A DNA stretch of 64,000 nt from Candidatus Woesearchaeota archaeon (GTDB lineage: Archaea; Nanobdellota; Nanobdellia; Woesearchaeales; ARS49). The number at the start of each line of letters is the position of its first letter. The first letter of the stretch is position 1. The position numbers and the translations under genes are program-made. The notes beneath the pieces were generated by a model that worked only from the letters and a program-made list of their open reading frames with translations, was not told where the DNA came from and ran no database searches. Location of the stretch: contig JAHWHZ010000003.1 of the NCBI GenBank assembly GCA_019322895.1, positions 1 through 64,000 of the forward strand. Reading direction: 5' to 3'. Shown here piece after piece: positions 43,022-51,651 of this stretch.

Positions 43022-43930
43022 TCAACTTGTTTTCTTCAATCCAAAAACTTCAGCTGCTTTAACAAATGTATTTCTGTGGATTGCAATGACTTTGCTGAAG
43101 TCTTTCTTGTTGTATCCGCCGCCCAAAGAATAGGTTATTGGCACGCCGTTATCTTTAGCCATCTGGAAAACAAGCCTGTCTCTTTCTGCCATGTCTTCTG
43201 TAGACAGGTTTAAATTAGACAAATCATCATCTTCGTGAGGATCTGCACCTGCATTGTAGATTATGAGTTCTGGTTTGAATTCAGCCAGTATCTTTGGTAT
43301 GTTTTTTTCCAACTCCTGCAAATATTCTTTGCCGGTGGTTCCGCTTGGCAGTTTTATTGTCTTGGAAGTTTTTGTGTCTTCATAAGGAAATGCTGCAATA
43401 TCCTTGCCGTATAGCGAGAATGTGAATACAGAATCATCGTCTTGGAATATTCTTGCAGCGCCATTGCCGTAATGAAGGTCGCAATCAAGCACCATTGCTT
43501 TCTTTATTTTGCCTTCTGCCTGTAATTTCTTGATAGCAATTGCAAAACTGTTTAATGTGCAGAAACAAAGCCCTCTCTCTGGCAAGGCATGATGAAATCC
43601 TGCGGCTGTATTTGTTGCAATCCTGTCTTCTAAGGCAGCTTTTGCTGATTGATACATGCCTCCTGCCATTAAATAAGCGGTCTCGGCAAATCTTGGAGAC
43701 CATTTCATGCTGTTAGACTCTGCAAGTGTTCTTGGAACCCCTGTTTTAATAGCTTCTAGATATTCGGGGGTGTGCACCCGCAGTATGTCTTCATCTGAAA
43801 TCATTTCTGGTTCTTTCTCTATAAAAGGGATTCCTGTTTCTCTTATGGCATGCATTGTTAATCCGAATTTGCTTAAAGATACTGGGAATCTTCCATCCAC
43901 ATAGTATTTTTCTGAAAAATATGCTTTCAT
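43022..43930 (-). CDS. Histone deacetylase / acetoin utilization family deacetylase
   Basis: Start set at ATG 43930, seven bases after AGGAG; a GTG two codons upstream is possible. 302 residues with the HDAC zinc-hydrolase motifs: GFHHALPERGLCF (the tandem-His site), VLDCDLHYGNG (zinc Asp and His), NAGADPHEDD (zinc Asp) and YSLGGGY (transition-state Tyr region). Family members remove acetyl groups from lysine or from polyamines and small molecules. The gene sits 2 nt after the unknown 359-aa gene and 32 nt before the ADP-ribosylglycohydrolase, so all three are probably co-transcribed. Possible targets here are Alba and whatever the GNAT-like module modifies; both are guesses. Confidence 0.92.
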   Translation of the reverse strand: MKAYFSEKYYVDGRFPVSLSKFGLTMHAIRETGIPFIEKEPEMISDEDILRVHTPEYLEAIKTGVPRTLAESNSMKWSPRFAETAYLMAGGMYQSAKAALEDRIATNTAAGFHHALPERGLCFCTLNSFAIAIKKLQAEGKIKKAMVLDCDLHYGNGAARIFQDDDSVFTFSLYGKDIAAFPYEDTKTSKTIKLPSGTTGKEYLQELEKNIPKILAEFKPELIIYNAGADPHEDDDLSNLNLSTEDMAERDRLVFQMAKDNGVPITYSLGGGYNKKDFSKVIAIHRNTFVKAAEVFGLKKTS

Positions 43931-43932
43931 GT

Positions 43933-45012
43933 TCACTCTCCTCTATCATAAATCACTTCGCATGTTATTTGCGCCCAATACGGATCTTGCTTGGATAATG
44001 GTCCGTGCGGGCCCAAATCATTGCTGTTTTCTTTAGCTAGTTTTCCCTGGTTTTCTCTTGTATAAAGCTGGAATATAACATTAGAATTCAAGAAAAATCT
44101 TTCAAGCGGGCCTTTGACTATCAATCTTTTGATGTCTTTAGGCATATTTTTGCCTAAATTCTTTATGCCATGAAATTTCTCTTGTTTTTGTATTTTGTAT
44201 TTTTCAGGGTTTTTCCATGCAGTTTCCAATAGATCGCTTATCCTGACTAAAGCATTAATTGTTCTTCTATAAACAGGTTGGTCTTCAAGATCTTTGCAGC
44301 ATCTAGCAATATCGCGTGTATATTCTGTTAGCAAGATATTTTTTTCAGCTAAAGTTAATTCATCACTTAATATGCTTGGCCGGACAATGTGTTGCCAATA
44401 TTCTTGCAAAGTTCCATATTCTTTATTGTCTCTTCGTTTAAGTAACTTCAAAAGGATGTCTGCTACTTCTTTGCCGTCTTCTTTACGAAGATTGTCTGCC
44501 TGAAATCCAAATATATATCTCTCTGGCTTGAATCTTACTTCTGGCAAGTCTTTAAGGTATTTTTCGCCTATTAAATCAGCAGTTCTCTTGATTTCGTCTT
44601 CAAGTGTTAGCTCTTCAAGGTTTTTTGCGACAATAAATCCTCCCATTGCAGCATCAATGCAGCTTGTTTTGCCGCCTTTTGTTTCTGCAATCTTAAATTC
44701 AGCTTCGTGATAATCTTCATATCCAGGAATCTTTGATTTCTTGATTACCATTACCAGCTTTCTGTCTATGTTTCCTTCATTTATATCTTGCTTTGCCTCA
44801 CGAATTCGGTCATAGTTTTTCCAGTCTGGAATTATTTGTGTAGTTTGTTCTAATTCTTTTTCCATCCTTAGTTGTATTGCAGTAAAATGAGGGTCTAGCA
44901 TGACGCCAAAATCCACTTGCTTATCTAATAGATCTAAAGAAACAGGATTATCTACTTTTTGAAGTACCATGACATCCCTGCTGTTTGATAATGATTCTAG
45001 TGTATAACTCAT
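43933..45012 (-). CDS. Hypothetical protein, 359 aa, operon head
   Basis: Not recognised. A soluble mixed alpha/beta protein without signal or membrane segment. Conserved-looking patches are LVMVIKKSKIPGYEDYHEAEFKI (perhaps a beta-hairpin core), SCIDAAMGGFIVAKN, and a helical middle with paired cysteines in ARCCKDLED. It heads the transcript that continues into the deacetylase (2 nt gap) and the ADP-ribosylglycohydrolase, so it may bind or present a substrate for them. The reading frame and spacing support a real gene. Confidence 0.7.
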   Translation of the reverse strand: MSYTLESLSNSRDVMVLQKVDNPVSLDLLDKQVDFGVMLDPHFTAIQLRMEKELEQTTQIIPDWKNYDRIREAKQDINEGNIDRKLVMVIKKSKIPGYEDYHEAEFKIAETKGGKTSCIDAAMGGFIVAKNLEELTLEDEIKRTADLIGEKYLKDLPEVRFKPERYIFGFQADNLRKEDGKEVADILLKLLKRRDNKEYGTLQEYWQHIVRPSILSDELTLAEKNILLTEYTRDIARCCKDLEDQPVYRRTINALVRISDLLETAWKNPEKYKIQKQEKFHGIKNLGKNMPKDIKRLIVKGPLERFFLNSNVIFQLYTRENQGKLAKENSNDLGPHGPLSKQDPYWAQITCEVIYDRGE

Positions 45013-45132
45013 TTTCCACCCTTTAGCTCTATTTATTGTTCACTAGTATTTAAAGGTTTCTATTTTAACCACTCTTTCGTGACAACTAATGTTTATATTT
45101 AAAAGCATTATAAAGCCTGAAAGAGGTGAATT

Positions 45133-45738
45133 ATGCATTTTTACAATGCTTTTAAGAGGCCGTTTACTAACCTTTTGTATCTGCTTTTAGGGACTGTCCT
45201 TTTTCCAGTGCCTTTGCTTAACTTGTTTGTTTATGGCTACTTGGCAGCTTGTGCCAGGACTGCGTATCACAAGAAATATGAGCTTCCTAAGTGGGATCTT
45301 GCAATGTTCTTTGATGGCCTGCTTTTCTTGATTATTTTGCTTTGTTATTCAGTGCCTTGGTTAGTCATATTTACTGTGCCGATGTGGATCGGCTTTCCTG
45401 TAAATCCTATATATTTGGGATGCTTTGCTATAGTGACTTTATTGATGCTTTATATACTGCCTGCCTCTCTAGTGCGCTTTTCAGTTAAAAGAAACTTCTT
45501 TGCAGCGTTTGGCAAGCTTTTTACGCGTTCTTTTAGCTTAAAATACTTAAAAGCGTTCATTTTGGGCTTAATTTGCTTAATTTTGTTCTCTTCAGTAGCT
45601 TCTCTGGCTGTTTTATACTTGTTGCCCTTTGTTCTTACAGAGACTCCTTATCTGATTATTGGGGCGCTAATAGGCTCTGCAGGCTGTTTTGCAGGGCTGA
45701 TATCCTTCATGAGCATTTTAGGAGCAGCTTATAAATAA
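45133..45738 (+). CDS. DUF4013-type integral membrane protein
   Basis: 201 residues, four to five membrane helices. The N-terminus FYNAFKRPFTNLLYLLLG and the loop YGYLAACARTAYHKKYELPKWD match the DUF4013 pattern ('GY..r..R....g...LP.W.d...lf.dGl'; FFDGLLFLI here). Members are common in archaea and have no known function. GAGGTGA precedes the ATG and a TATA-like GTTTATATTTAAAAG lies near 45090-45104. It diverges from the deacetylase group. Confidence 0.8.
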   Translation: MHFYNAFKRPFTNLLYLLLGTVLFPVPLLNLFVYGYLAACARTAYHKKYELPKWDLAMFFDGLLFLIILLCYSVPWLVIFTVPMWIGFPVNPIYLGCFAIVTLLMLYILPASLVRFSVKRNFFAAFGKLFTRSFSLKYLKAFILGLICLILFSSVASLAVLYLLPFVLTETPYLIIGALIGSAGCFAGLISFMSILGAAYK

Positions 45739-45799
45739 CTACTATTGAGTGACTAAAAGCGAAAGATTTATATATGAGTAAGTATTTATAAGCCTTAAT

Positions 45800-47062
45800 A
45801 TGGATTGGGGAAACAATATTAGGAATATAGCATTATTGCTTGGATTGTCTATTCCAGGCAGTATGACAGTTGATTCTGTATTAGGCAATCAAGCCTATGC
45901 CCAAGCCAAGAAAGAAGAGACAAAGACTCTTCAGGAAGTTCTTTCTGCTGAAATCAAAAGATTAAAAGATAAGAAAGATAAGACAGTCGAAGAACAAATC
46001 CGCTTTATAGAAATGCATGATTATTCTATGCAGTTTGTCAAAGACAAAACAAAAGAAGATATACTAAAAGTAATTCAAGAAATAAAGCAAAAAGCAGATC
46101 CAACAAATCCCGCTTTTAATTATATTTTGGCTCTTGAAGCAAACTTCAAAGGAAATTCTAGCAAAGCCAAAGAACTGTTTCAAAAAGTCGTTTCTAATGA
46201 AAGTGTTGATAAACGGATTAGATCTAATGCTAAATTAGGACGTTTAAAACATAGTAGACCTGTTGATTTATCTGAAAAAGATTATTTGTCTGTATTGGAT
46301 ATTGACCCGACAAATTTGCTTGCTTATGCAGGGTTGCTTGGTTTAAAAGATTTTAAGATAGGCACTTTTAGAAAAGATAATGCACGACTAACGGTTATTA
46401 AAAGAAACAAAGAGCTTGATGATTTAATTAAAGAATATAAAAAAATATGTGACACAACAATCCAAAAAGCAGATATTATTAAAAATCCAGTTGATAGACT
46501 TATTTTCAAATGCGCTGCATATAAAAATTTTATTGATATGTTTATTGAAGAAAAAAATATTAATTTCGACGCATACAGTCAAATATCTCCTACGTCTTCT
46601 GACATGAGGTTTGCTTCTAAAAACGAAGTTAAAAGCGCTTTAAGACTAAGACTAAAATTTGCAGAATTAGTTGATTCTTACTTGCAAAAATGGATTGAGA
46701 TAGATCCGTCTTATGATAATTTTATAATCAAAGCAGAAAATGCAAAGGAAATGATTCGCGGCGTAGGCGGAGGCAAGAAAGCAGTTAAAAAATATGATGT
46801 TGCCATTGAGGCTCTTACAAATGCACTTAAAATAAGAAAAACATGCGATGCATATTGTTCTCTTGCTCGATTTTTAAGAGACAAAGCAATAAATACTAAC
46901 CAGAAATCTTGGGAGCGCGGCAAACTAGGCCGAACTCAAAAGAAAATACTTGCAAATGCAATAGATGCTTATGAAACTGCATTAACCTGCAAGTTTGTTC
47001 CAGAGAACGTCAAATCAAGTTTGCCAAGCTATATTGCAGAACTCAAATCCAAACTCAAATAA
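45800..47062 (+). CDS. Secreted helical-repeat protein, 420 aa
   Basis: A possible weak signal sequence opens the protein (RNIALLLGLSIPGSMTVDSVLGNQAYAQA, with an AYA-Q cleavage-like site), followed by helical pairs that look like TPR/SEL1-type repeats (AFNYILALEANFKGNSSKAKELFQKVVS; NLLAYAGLLGLKDF; YDVAIEALTNALKIRKTCDAYCSLARFLRDKA; ANAIDAYETALTC). Such repeats usually bind proteins. The TATA box GATTTATATATG lies about 25-35 nt before the ATG, giving a leaderless transcript. It is not linked to its neighbours by spacing. Export is uncertain. Confidence 0.65.
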   Translation: MDWGNNIRNIALLLGLSIPGSMTVDSVLGNQAYAQAKKEETKTLQEVLSAEIKRLKDKKDKTVEEQIRFIEMHDYSMQFVKDKTKEDILKVIQEIKQKADPTNPAFNYILALEANFKGNSSKAKELFQKVVSNESVDKRIRSNAKLGRLKHSRPVDLSEKDYLSVLDIDPTNLLAYAGLLGLKDFKIGTFRKDNARLTVIKRNKELDDLIKEYKKICDTTIQKADIIKNPVDRLIFKCAAYKNFIDMFIEEKNINFDAYSQISPTSSDMRFASKNEVKSALRLRLKFAELVDSYLQKWIEIDPSYDNFIIKAENAKEMIRGVGGGKKAVKKYDVAIEALTNALKIRKTCDAYCSLARFLRDKAINTNQKSWERGKLGRTQKKILANAIDAYETALTCKFVPENVKSSLPSYIAELKSKLK

Positions 47063-47162
47063 ACATTAACTAATCGAAAATTGGAAATTTAGCAAAATTT
47101 CCGAAACCTTTAAATACTATCACTTAATCTATGCTGTTAAGGATTCTTAAAGGGTTTTAATC

Positions 47163-47810
47163 ATGACCAAAGAAGAGATGAAAAACGTGCCGAAAACAGG
47201 CACAACAACTGTCGGAATTGTTTGCAAGGACGGTATTGTACTTGCTGCAGACAAGAGGATGACTGCAGGGTACATAGCTTTTACCAAGACAAGAAAGATA
47301 ATCCAGATAGCGGACAATATGGCTGTCACTATTGCTGGAATGGTTTCTGAGGTTCAATTGCTGTCCAAGCTGATCAAGGCAGAACTGAAGCTGAAAGACA
47401 TGCAGACATACAGGGACTCTACAGTCAAGGAAGCAGCAAATTTGCTTGCTGGTTTGGTTTATTCAAATGTCAGGAAGATGAGCATGGTTCCTGCGATTGC
47501 CGCATTTTTGCTGGGCGGCCACGACAAGACAGGCGCTCATTTATACGGTCTTGGCATTGATGGCTCAGTGACAGAATACGATACTTACACTACAGACGGC
47601 AGCGGGTGCATGTTTGCACTTGGTGTCATGGAAGCTCTTTACAAGAAAGGACTTTCAATTGACGAAGGGGTCAAATTAGCAGTGAAGGCAGTCAATGCAG
47701 CACTGCAGAGAGACCCAAGCTCAGGCGATGGCATATTGGTTGTGACCATCACAGACAAGGGCGTCAAGGAAGTCATGGACAAGGAGCTTACTGGAAGACT
47801 AGATGCATAA
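47163..47810 (+). CDS. psmB: 20S proteasome beta subunit
   Basis: 215 residues. A 13-residue propeptide ends in Gly13; autocatalysis would expose Thr14 (TTTVGI), the N-terminal nucleophile. The active-site Asp is D30 in LAADKRM and the catalytic Lys is probably K45, one position earlier than in the Thermoplasma enzyme because of a one-residue deletion. The late GSGCMFALGVME and SSGDGILVV motifs are intact. It forms the proteolytic rings of the archaeal proteasome. The aCPSF1 gene follows after 29 nt, a pairing of protein and RNA turnover genes that is likely one operon. The alpha subunit is not in the window. Confidence 0.96.
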   Translation: MTKEEMKNVPKTGTTTVGIVCKDGIVLAADKRMTAGYIAFTKTRKIIQIADNMAVTIAGMVSEVQLLSKLIKAELKLKDMQTYRDSTVKEAANLLAGLVYSNVRKMSMVPAIAAFLLGGHDKTGAHLYGLGIDGSVTEYDTYTTDGSGCMFALGVMEALYKKGLSIDEGVKLAVKAVNAALQRDPSSGDGILVVTITDKGVKEVMDKELTGRLDA

Positions 47811-47839
47811 GATGAATCTTTAGATGATTCTAAATTACT

Positions 47840-49729
47840 ATGGCAGATATAATTAAAGAAATCTTAAAGTTCATGCCTAAAGACAAGATCAGTGATGCTG
47901 GTTTTGAAGGTGCGAACATAGTGTTGTACACTAAGGACAAGAAGTTTTTCTTAGATAATCAAGGCTTGATCAAAAAAGTCGTTGATGAATTCAAGAAAAG
48001 GATAGAGTTAAGGCCAGACCCGAGTGCAACAATGGATATGGAGAAGGCTGAAAAAGAGATAAAGAAACTGCTTCCAGAAGAAGCAGGTGTTTCTCAGGTG
48101 ATTTTTGAGCCTCACAGAAGTATAGTCATAATTGAAGCTGAAAAGCCAGGATTAGTCATTGGAAAGCAGGGCGCTTTATTAAAAGACATAAGAAAAAAGA
48201 CCTTGTGGGTCCCTTTAATCAAGAGAACCCCTGCTATCCGCTCGCAATTGATAGAAAACATCAGGGCAGTCTTGTACCAGAACTCTGAGTACAGGAGAAA
48301 ATTTTTGGACAAAGTGGGCCACAGGATATATGACGGCTGGATAAGGGCCAAGAAATCTGAATGGATCAGATTGACCTTCTTAGGCGGAGCAAGGCAGGTC
48401 GGCAGAAGCTGTGTCTTGCTGCAAACCCCAGAATCTAGAGTTATATTAGACTGCGGCATCAACGTTGCTTCTGACAAAGATGCATTTCCTTATCTAGATG
48501 CTCCTGAATTCAATATCCAAGAATTAGATGCAGTTATTGTCACTCACTCTCACCTAGATCATTCTGGATTTGTTCCATACTTGTTCAAGTACGGTTATAG
48601 AGGGCCTGTTTATTGTACAGCACCTACAAGGGATGTAATGTCTCTATTATTGCTGGACTATGTCAAGATCATGAAGACAGAGAACAAGGATCCTGTTTAT
48701 GACACAGATGACATCAAAGAGATGGTAAAGCACACAGTAACACTTAATTTTGAGGAAGTTACTGATATAACTCCTGATGTCCGCTTGACATTATATAATG
48801 CCGGCCACATCTTAGGCAGCGCTATGGCTCACTTGCATATTGGCAATGGCTTGCATAACTTTCTTTATACTGGTGACATGAAGTTTGGCAAGACAGCTTT
48901 GCTAGAGCCTGCTGCAACTGACTTTCCAAGATTAGAGACAATGATGATGGAAGCCACTTATGGCGGAAAGCAGAATGTTCTGCCTCCTGCAAAAGACCAG
49001 GACAAGTTCCTCAAGGATATCATAAAGACAACTGTAAAGCGCAAAGGCAAGATATTGATGCCTGTCTTAGGTTCTGGAAGGGCTCAGGATGTCATGGTTA
49101 TGATAGAAAACATGATCAGGACAGGAGAATTAGAGGAAATCCCTGTATATATTGATGGAATGGTTTGGGATGTTACTGCAATCCATACAGCATATCCAGA
49201 ATTCCTTAATAGAAATATCAGGAAACTGATTTTCCACAAGGACCAGAATCCGTTTCTTTCACCTATTTTCAAGCATATCGGTTCTCAGAAAGAAAGGAAG
49301 AATGTCATTGAAGAAGAAGGTGCTTGCGTCATATTAGCAACATCTGGTATGCTTGTTGGCGGCCCTTCTGTAGAGTACCTGAAGCATCTTGCTGACAATC
49401 CTAAGAACAGCTTGATTTTCTCTTGTTACCTGCCAGAAGGTTCTCTGGGTAATAGGATACAGCATGGCGAAAGAGAATTAATCACCAAGATAGGTGCAAA
49501 GCAGGAAATCACGCCGATAAAGCTGGAAGTTCACAGGTTAGAGATTACAGACCACTCTGACAGGAAGCAATTGATGAATTTCATGTTCAAGGTAAATCCA
49601 AAGCCAAAGAAAGTCATCGTGAATCACGGCGAGAACTCAAGGGTTCTTGACTTGTCTAGTTCTATACACAAGCAGGGCAGGATTGAGACAGTTGCACCTA
49701 GAAATCTTGAGACAGTAAGATTAAGATAG
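47840..49729 (+). CDS. KH/beta-CASP ribonuclease aCPSF1 (FttA-type termination factor)
   Basis: 629 residues, full length for archaeal aCPSF1. Two N-terminal KH domains (about 1-140, with VIGKQGALLKDI) bind RNA; the metallo-beta-lactamase core has HSHLDHSG (His236 to His241), GHILGSAMAH, YTGDMK; beta-CASP motifs follow (TSGMLVGGPS; HRLEITDHSD; VNHGE). In methanogens this enzyme ends transcription by cutting nascent U-rich RNA. It follows psmB closely. The last 44 nt, encoding TVAPRNLETVRLR, are repeated at 51075-51118 with only third-position changes, which marks the end of this gene as a probable insertion site. Confidence 0.95.
   Translation: MADIIKEILKFMPKDKISDAGFEGANIVLYTKDKKFFLDNQGLIKKVVDEFKKRIELRPDPSATMDMEKAEKEIKKLLPEEAGVSQVIFEPHRSIVIIEAEKPGLVIGKQGALLKDIRKKTLWVPLIKRTPAIRSQLIENIRAVLYQNSEYRRKFLDKVGHRIYDGWIRAKKSEWIRLTFLGGARQVGRSCVLLQTPESRVILDCGINVASDKDAFPYLDAPEFNIQELDAVIVTHSHLDHSGFVPYLFKYGYRGPVYCTAPTRDVMSLLLLDYVKIMKTENKDPVYDTDDIKEMVKHTVTLNFEEVTDITPDVRLTLYNAGHILGSAMAHLHIGNGLHNFLYTGDMKFGKTALLEPAATDFPRLETMMMEATYGGKQNVLPPAKDQDKFLKDIIKTTVKRKGKILMPVLGSGRAQDVMVMIENMIRTGELEEIPVYIDGMVWDVTAIHTAYPEFLNRNIRKLIFHKDQNPFLSPIFKHIGSQKERKNVIEEEGACVILATSGMLVGGPSVEYLKHLADNPKNSLIFSCYLPEGSLGNRIQHGERELITKIGAKQEITPIKLEVHRLEITDHSDRKQLMNFMFKVNPKPKKVIVNHGENSRVLDLSSSIHKQGRIETVAPRNLETVRLR
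49686..49729 (+). repeat. Direct repeat copy 1: 3' end of aCPSF1
   Basis: 44 nt at the end of the aCPSF1 reading frame, including stop TAG. 41 of 44 bases match 51075-51118; the three differences are two third codon positions and the last base of the stop (TAG/TAA). Confidence 0.9.
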
Positions 49730-49790
49730 TATCACTTTCCAGTGACCAAAAACGCAAGCTTTAAATATTAACAAAAGCTTAATATGCTGC

Positions 49791-50696
49791 ATGAATGACG
49801 AAGAACTTGATACTCGAGTTGAATTGCTTACAACAAAAGCACAACAGGGTGACAGAACTGCAAAAACGCAACTACGCGAATTAATATTCTCTTTGTTTGA
49901 TGAACCTGCTTCTGATCAAATTGAGAAAGAGATTGCAGAAACAATTGAATTTATTCTCAATAAGCTGATTATAGAGAATCATTGTGAAAAAAATAAAACG
50001 AGTTCTTTTAAAGATGATTATTTATCTTATTTTGGAAGAAGCATTCCTGCGCCTAAATCTAGTGGCGGCAGATTTTATGTATGCGGCGATACTCAATTTT
50101 TCTGTAAATTGGGTGCAGGAAAATACGTATTGGGGCGATTGGATGGAATGCATCACGGGGTCTCAGCAGGGTTGACAGTTCTTACTGCGAGAAAATATAT
50201 AGATGACTTTATTAAAAAAGGCATACACTCTCCTAATGAGATTGCAAAACGATTATCCGATAAGATGTATTTAATACCAAAGAAAGGTGCCAGTGCATTT
50301 ACTACATTATTTGTTTCTATTTTAGATGACTCAACGGCATATTTATCTTGTGTGGGCGACGGCCAGACTCTGTTTTATCAGGCCGAAGAAGACACACTCG
50401 CTGTTATTAAGCCATTTGGTCCCGTAATAGGCGCAGCAGGGCCGGAGTTATTAAAAAAAGTAAAGTATAAAACAGAAGAATTTGTGCTCAAGAAAGGCGA
50501 TGTTTTAGTATCATACACAGATGGTGTTAATGAAAGGAAAGGATTTGAGCTTAGCAGAATAGACCGGTTTATAAAAGCGAATATTGGTAATATTGAAAGA
50601 ACCATAACAGAAATACTTCTTTATACTGATAATTTATTGCCGCAAGGCGGTCTGGCAGATGATACCACGGCAATAGGCATAACAATACACAAATAA
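49791..50696 (+). CDS. SpoIIE/RsbU-type PP2C phosphatase
   Basis: 301 residues. A helical N-terminal region of about 85 residues precedes a PP2C fold of the SpoIIE/RsbU class: GGRFYVCGD, YVLGRLDGMHHGVSAG (metal Asp near residue 118), YTDGVNE and LADDTTAIGI. In bacteria these enzymes dephosphorylate STAS-domain antagonists in partner switching. The usual Asp of the opening GGD motif is Arg here, so metal binding or activity may be changed. The next gene, 33 nt on, is STAS-like, which fits the bacterial logic. A TATA box gives a leaderless start. The family is unusual in archaea, and the insertion context supports acquisition by transfer. Confidence 0.85.
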   Translation: MNDEELDTRVELLTTKAQQGDRTAKTQLRELIFSLFDEPASDQIEKEIAETIEFILNKLIIENHCEKNKTSSFKDDYLSYFGRSIPAPKSSGGRFYVCGDTQFFCKLGAGKYVLGRLDGMHHGVSAGLTVLTARKYIDDFIKKGIHSPNEIAKRLSDKMYLIPKKGASAFTTLFVSILDDSTAYLSCVGDGQTLFYQAEEDTLAVIKPFGPVIGAAGPELLKKVKYKTEEFVLKKGDVLVSYTDGVNERKGFELSRIDRFIKANIGNIERTITEILLYTDNLLPQGGLADDTTAIGITIHK

Positions 50697-50729
50697 GCCG
50701 AAAACTTAAAATAGTTTGGAGTGTTTAAT

Positions 50730-51074
50730 ATGTTTATGAGAACTAAACCTGCAAGTCCACCAGTTGAAATTAAACTGGATAAGCCGTATATAACCTGTGG
50801 CGATTTTTCAGAAATCGAGCAAAAAATAGCACAATCTTTGTTAGAAAGTAGTAGATTAATTATTGATTTTACTGGCGTTTCCGACGGAGTACAAGGTGAA
50901 TTTTATGGTGCACTTCTGGGAAAGGTTCAGCAGTTCTATGAATTAGAGACAGATGCATTAGGTTATTTAAGAGACAATCTTTTACTTAGATTTAAGTCAA
51001 GATCCTCGAAAGCTTATGAGAAATTAACACAGGGATACGACTTGTTCTTTAAAACAGCTTTCTTAAATGAATAA
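50730..51074 (+). CDS. STAS-like / DUF4325-like protein
   Basis: Start at ATG 50730, about six bases after GGAGTG; a GTG three codons upstream is less likely. 114 residues with a short alpha/beta fold: YITCGDFSEIEQKIAQSLLESSRLIIDFTGVSDG then FYGALLGKV. The 'hhIDFxGV.xxxxxFhxxhhGK' pattern is that of STAS-like domains that read out phosphorylation in partner switching; the usual Ser/Thr site would be near SDGVQGE. It pairs with the SpoIIE-type phosphatase. Its stop codon directly abuts the repeated aCPSF1 end. No anti-sigma kinase is in view. Confidence 0.62.
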   Translation: MFMRTKPASPPVEIKLDKPYITCGDFSEIEQKIAQSLLESSRLIIDFTGVSDGVQGEFYGALLGKVQQFYELETDALGYLRDNLLLRFKSRSSKAYEKLTQGYDLFFKTAFLNE

Positions 51075-51118
51075 AGACAGTTGCACCTAGAAATCTTGAG
51101 ACAGTAAGGTTGAGATAA
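51075..51118 (+). repeat. Direct repeat copy 2: displaced aCPSF1 3' end
   Basis: Encodes TVAPRNLETVRLR and stop TAA in the same way as the true end of aCPSF1, 1.39 kb upstream. It begins on the base after the STAS-like stop codon. It is not translated as a gene by itself. Confidence 0.9.
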
Positions 51119-51159
51119 TTATTAACTATAGGTGTAGATATATGAGATATTTGCTTATG

Positions 51160-51606
51160 CTAGTAATGTATTACAATGATTTCTCTTAGAATTAATTTAT
51201 CATTTACTATATCAAACCATCTTTCCTTAAACCATTCAATTTTATGTTTTTTAAATTCTCCAAAATGTGGATCTGCCAGAATGATTTTATCTTTGTCAAA
51301 GCCTACAACTACAGAATAGTGGCCTGCTTCTTCAGGAGAAAACCAATCAACAATTGTAGGAATTCCTTTTTTCACTAATTGTTTAATCTCTTTAATTGAG
51401 GAATTCTTTTTTACATATCCTTTAAAACCAAGTTTTTCTGCAGCTTTGACAATGTTTTTCTCATCACATCCCTTGGTTCTACTGCTTTTTGTTATTTTTG
51501 CTAAATACTTCTCTGATTTATTCATTCCATAAGAAGATAGAACCATCTTTAAACATGCAGGTCCACAATATCCTTTCGATTGTTTGAAGGGCTTGAGCTT
51601 AATCAT
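51160..51606 (-). CDS. C39-like cysteine peptidase
   Basis: 148 residues of the papain-like C39 family. KGYCGPACLKMVL holds the catalytic Cys14, GHYSVVVGFD the His96 and ILADPHFG the Asp112. In bacteria C39 domains cut double-Gly leader peptides on ABC exporters; single-domain versions like this are widespread with unclear substrates. There is no signal peptide and no exporter domain, so it acts inside the cell or is part of a complex. It stands alone between the inserted cassette and a lipoprotein gene. A TATA-like TTTAAATAA lies upstream on the minus strand. Confidence 0.85.
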   Translation of the reverse strand: MIKLKPFKQSKGYCGPACLKMVLSSYGMNKSEKYLAKITKSSRTKGCDEKNIVKAAEKLGFKGYVKKNSSIKEIKQLVKKGIPTIVDWFSPEEAGHYSVVVGFDKDKIILADPHFGEFKKHKIEWFKERWFDIVNDKLILREIIVIHY

Positions 51607-51651
51607 AACGTACTTAAATAATTTAATATATCGAATAAAAAATAAAAAATT

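Larger units (their letters stand above)
49730..51118 (+). mobile_element. Probable inserted cassette behind aCPSF1 (SpoIIE/STAS)
   Basis: A 1389-bp unit consisting of a promoter (TTTAAATATT near 49760), a SpoIIE-type phosphatase gene, a STAS-like gene and the second copy of the aCPSF1 3' end. The in-frame copy keeps aCPSF1 intact; the outer copy encodes the same residues with synonymous changes. That is what site-specific integration into a gene's 3' end leaves when the incoming element brings its own version of the end. No integrase is inside, so it is either a remnant, a mobilised cassette or a homologous-recombination product. Confidence 0.6.

Noticed and set aside
49791..50696. SpoIIE-type phosphatase as the counterpart of the giant protein's kinase modules
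   Set aside because: It is 8 kb away in its own inserted cassette with a STAS-like partner, so a link to the exported modules has no support.
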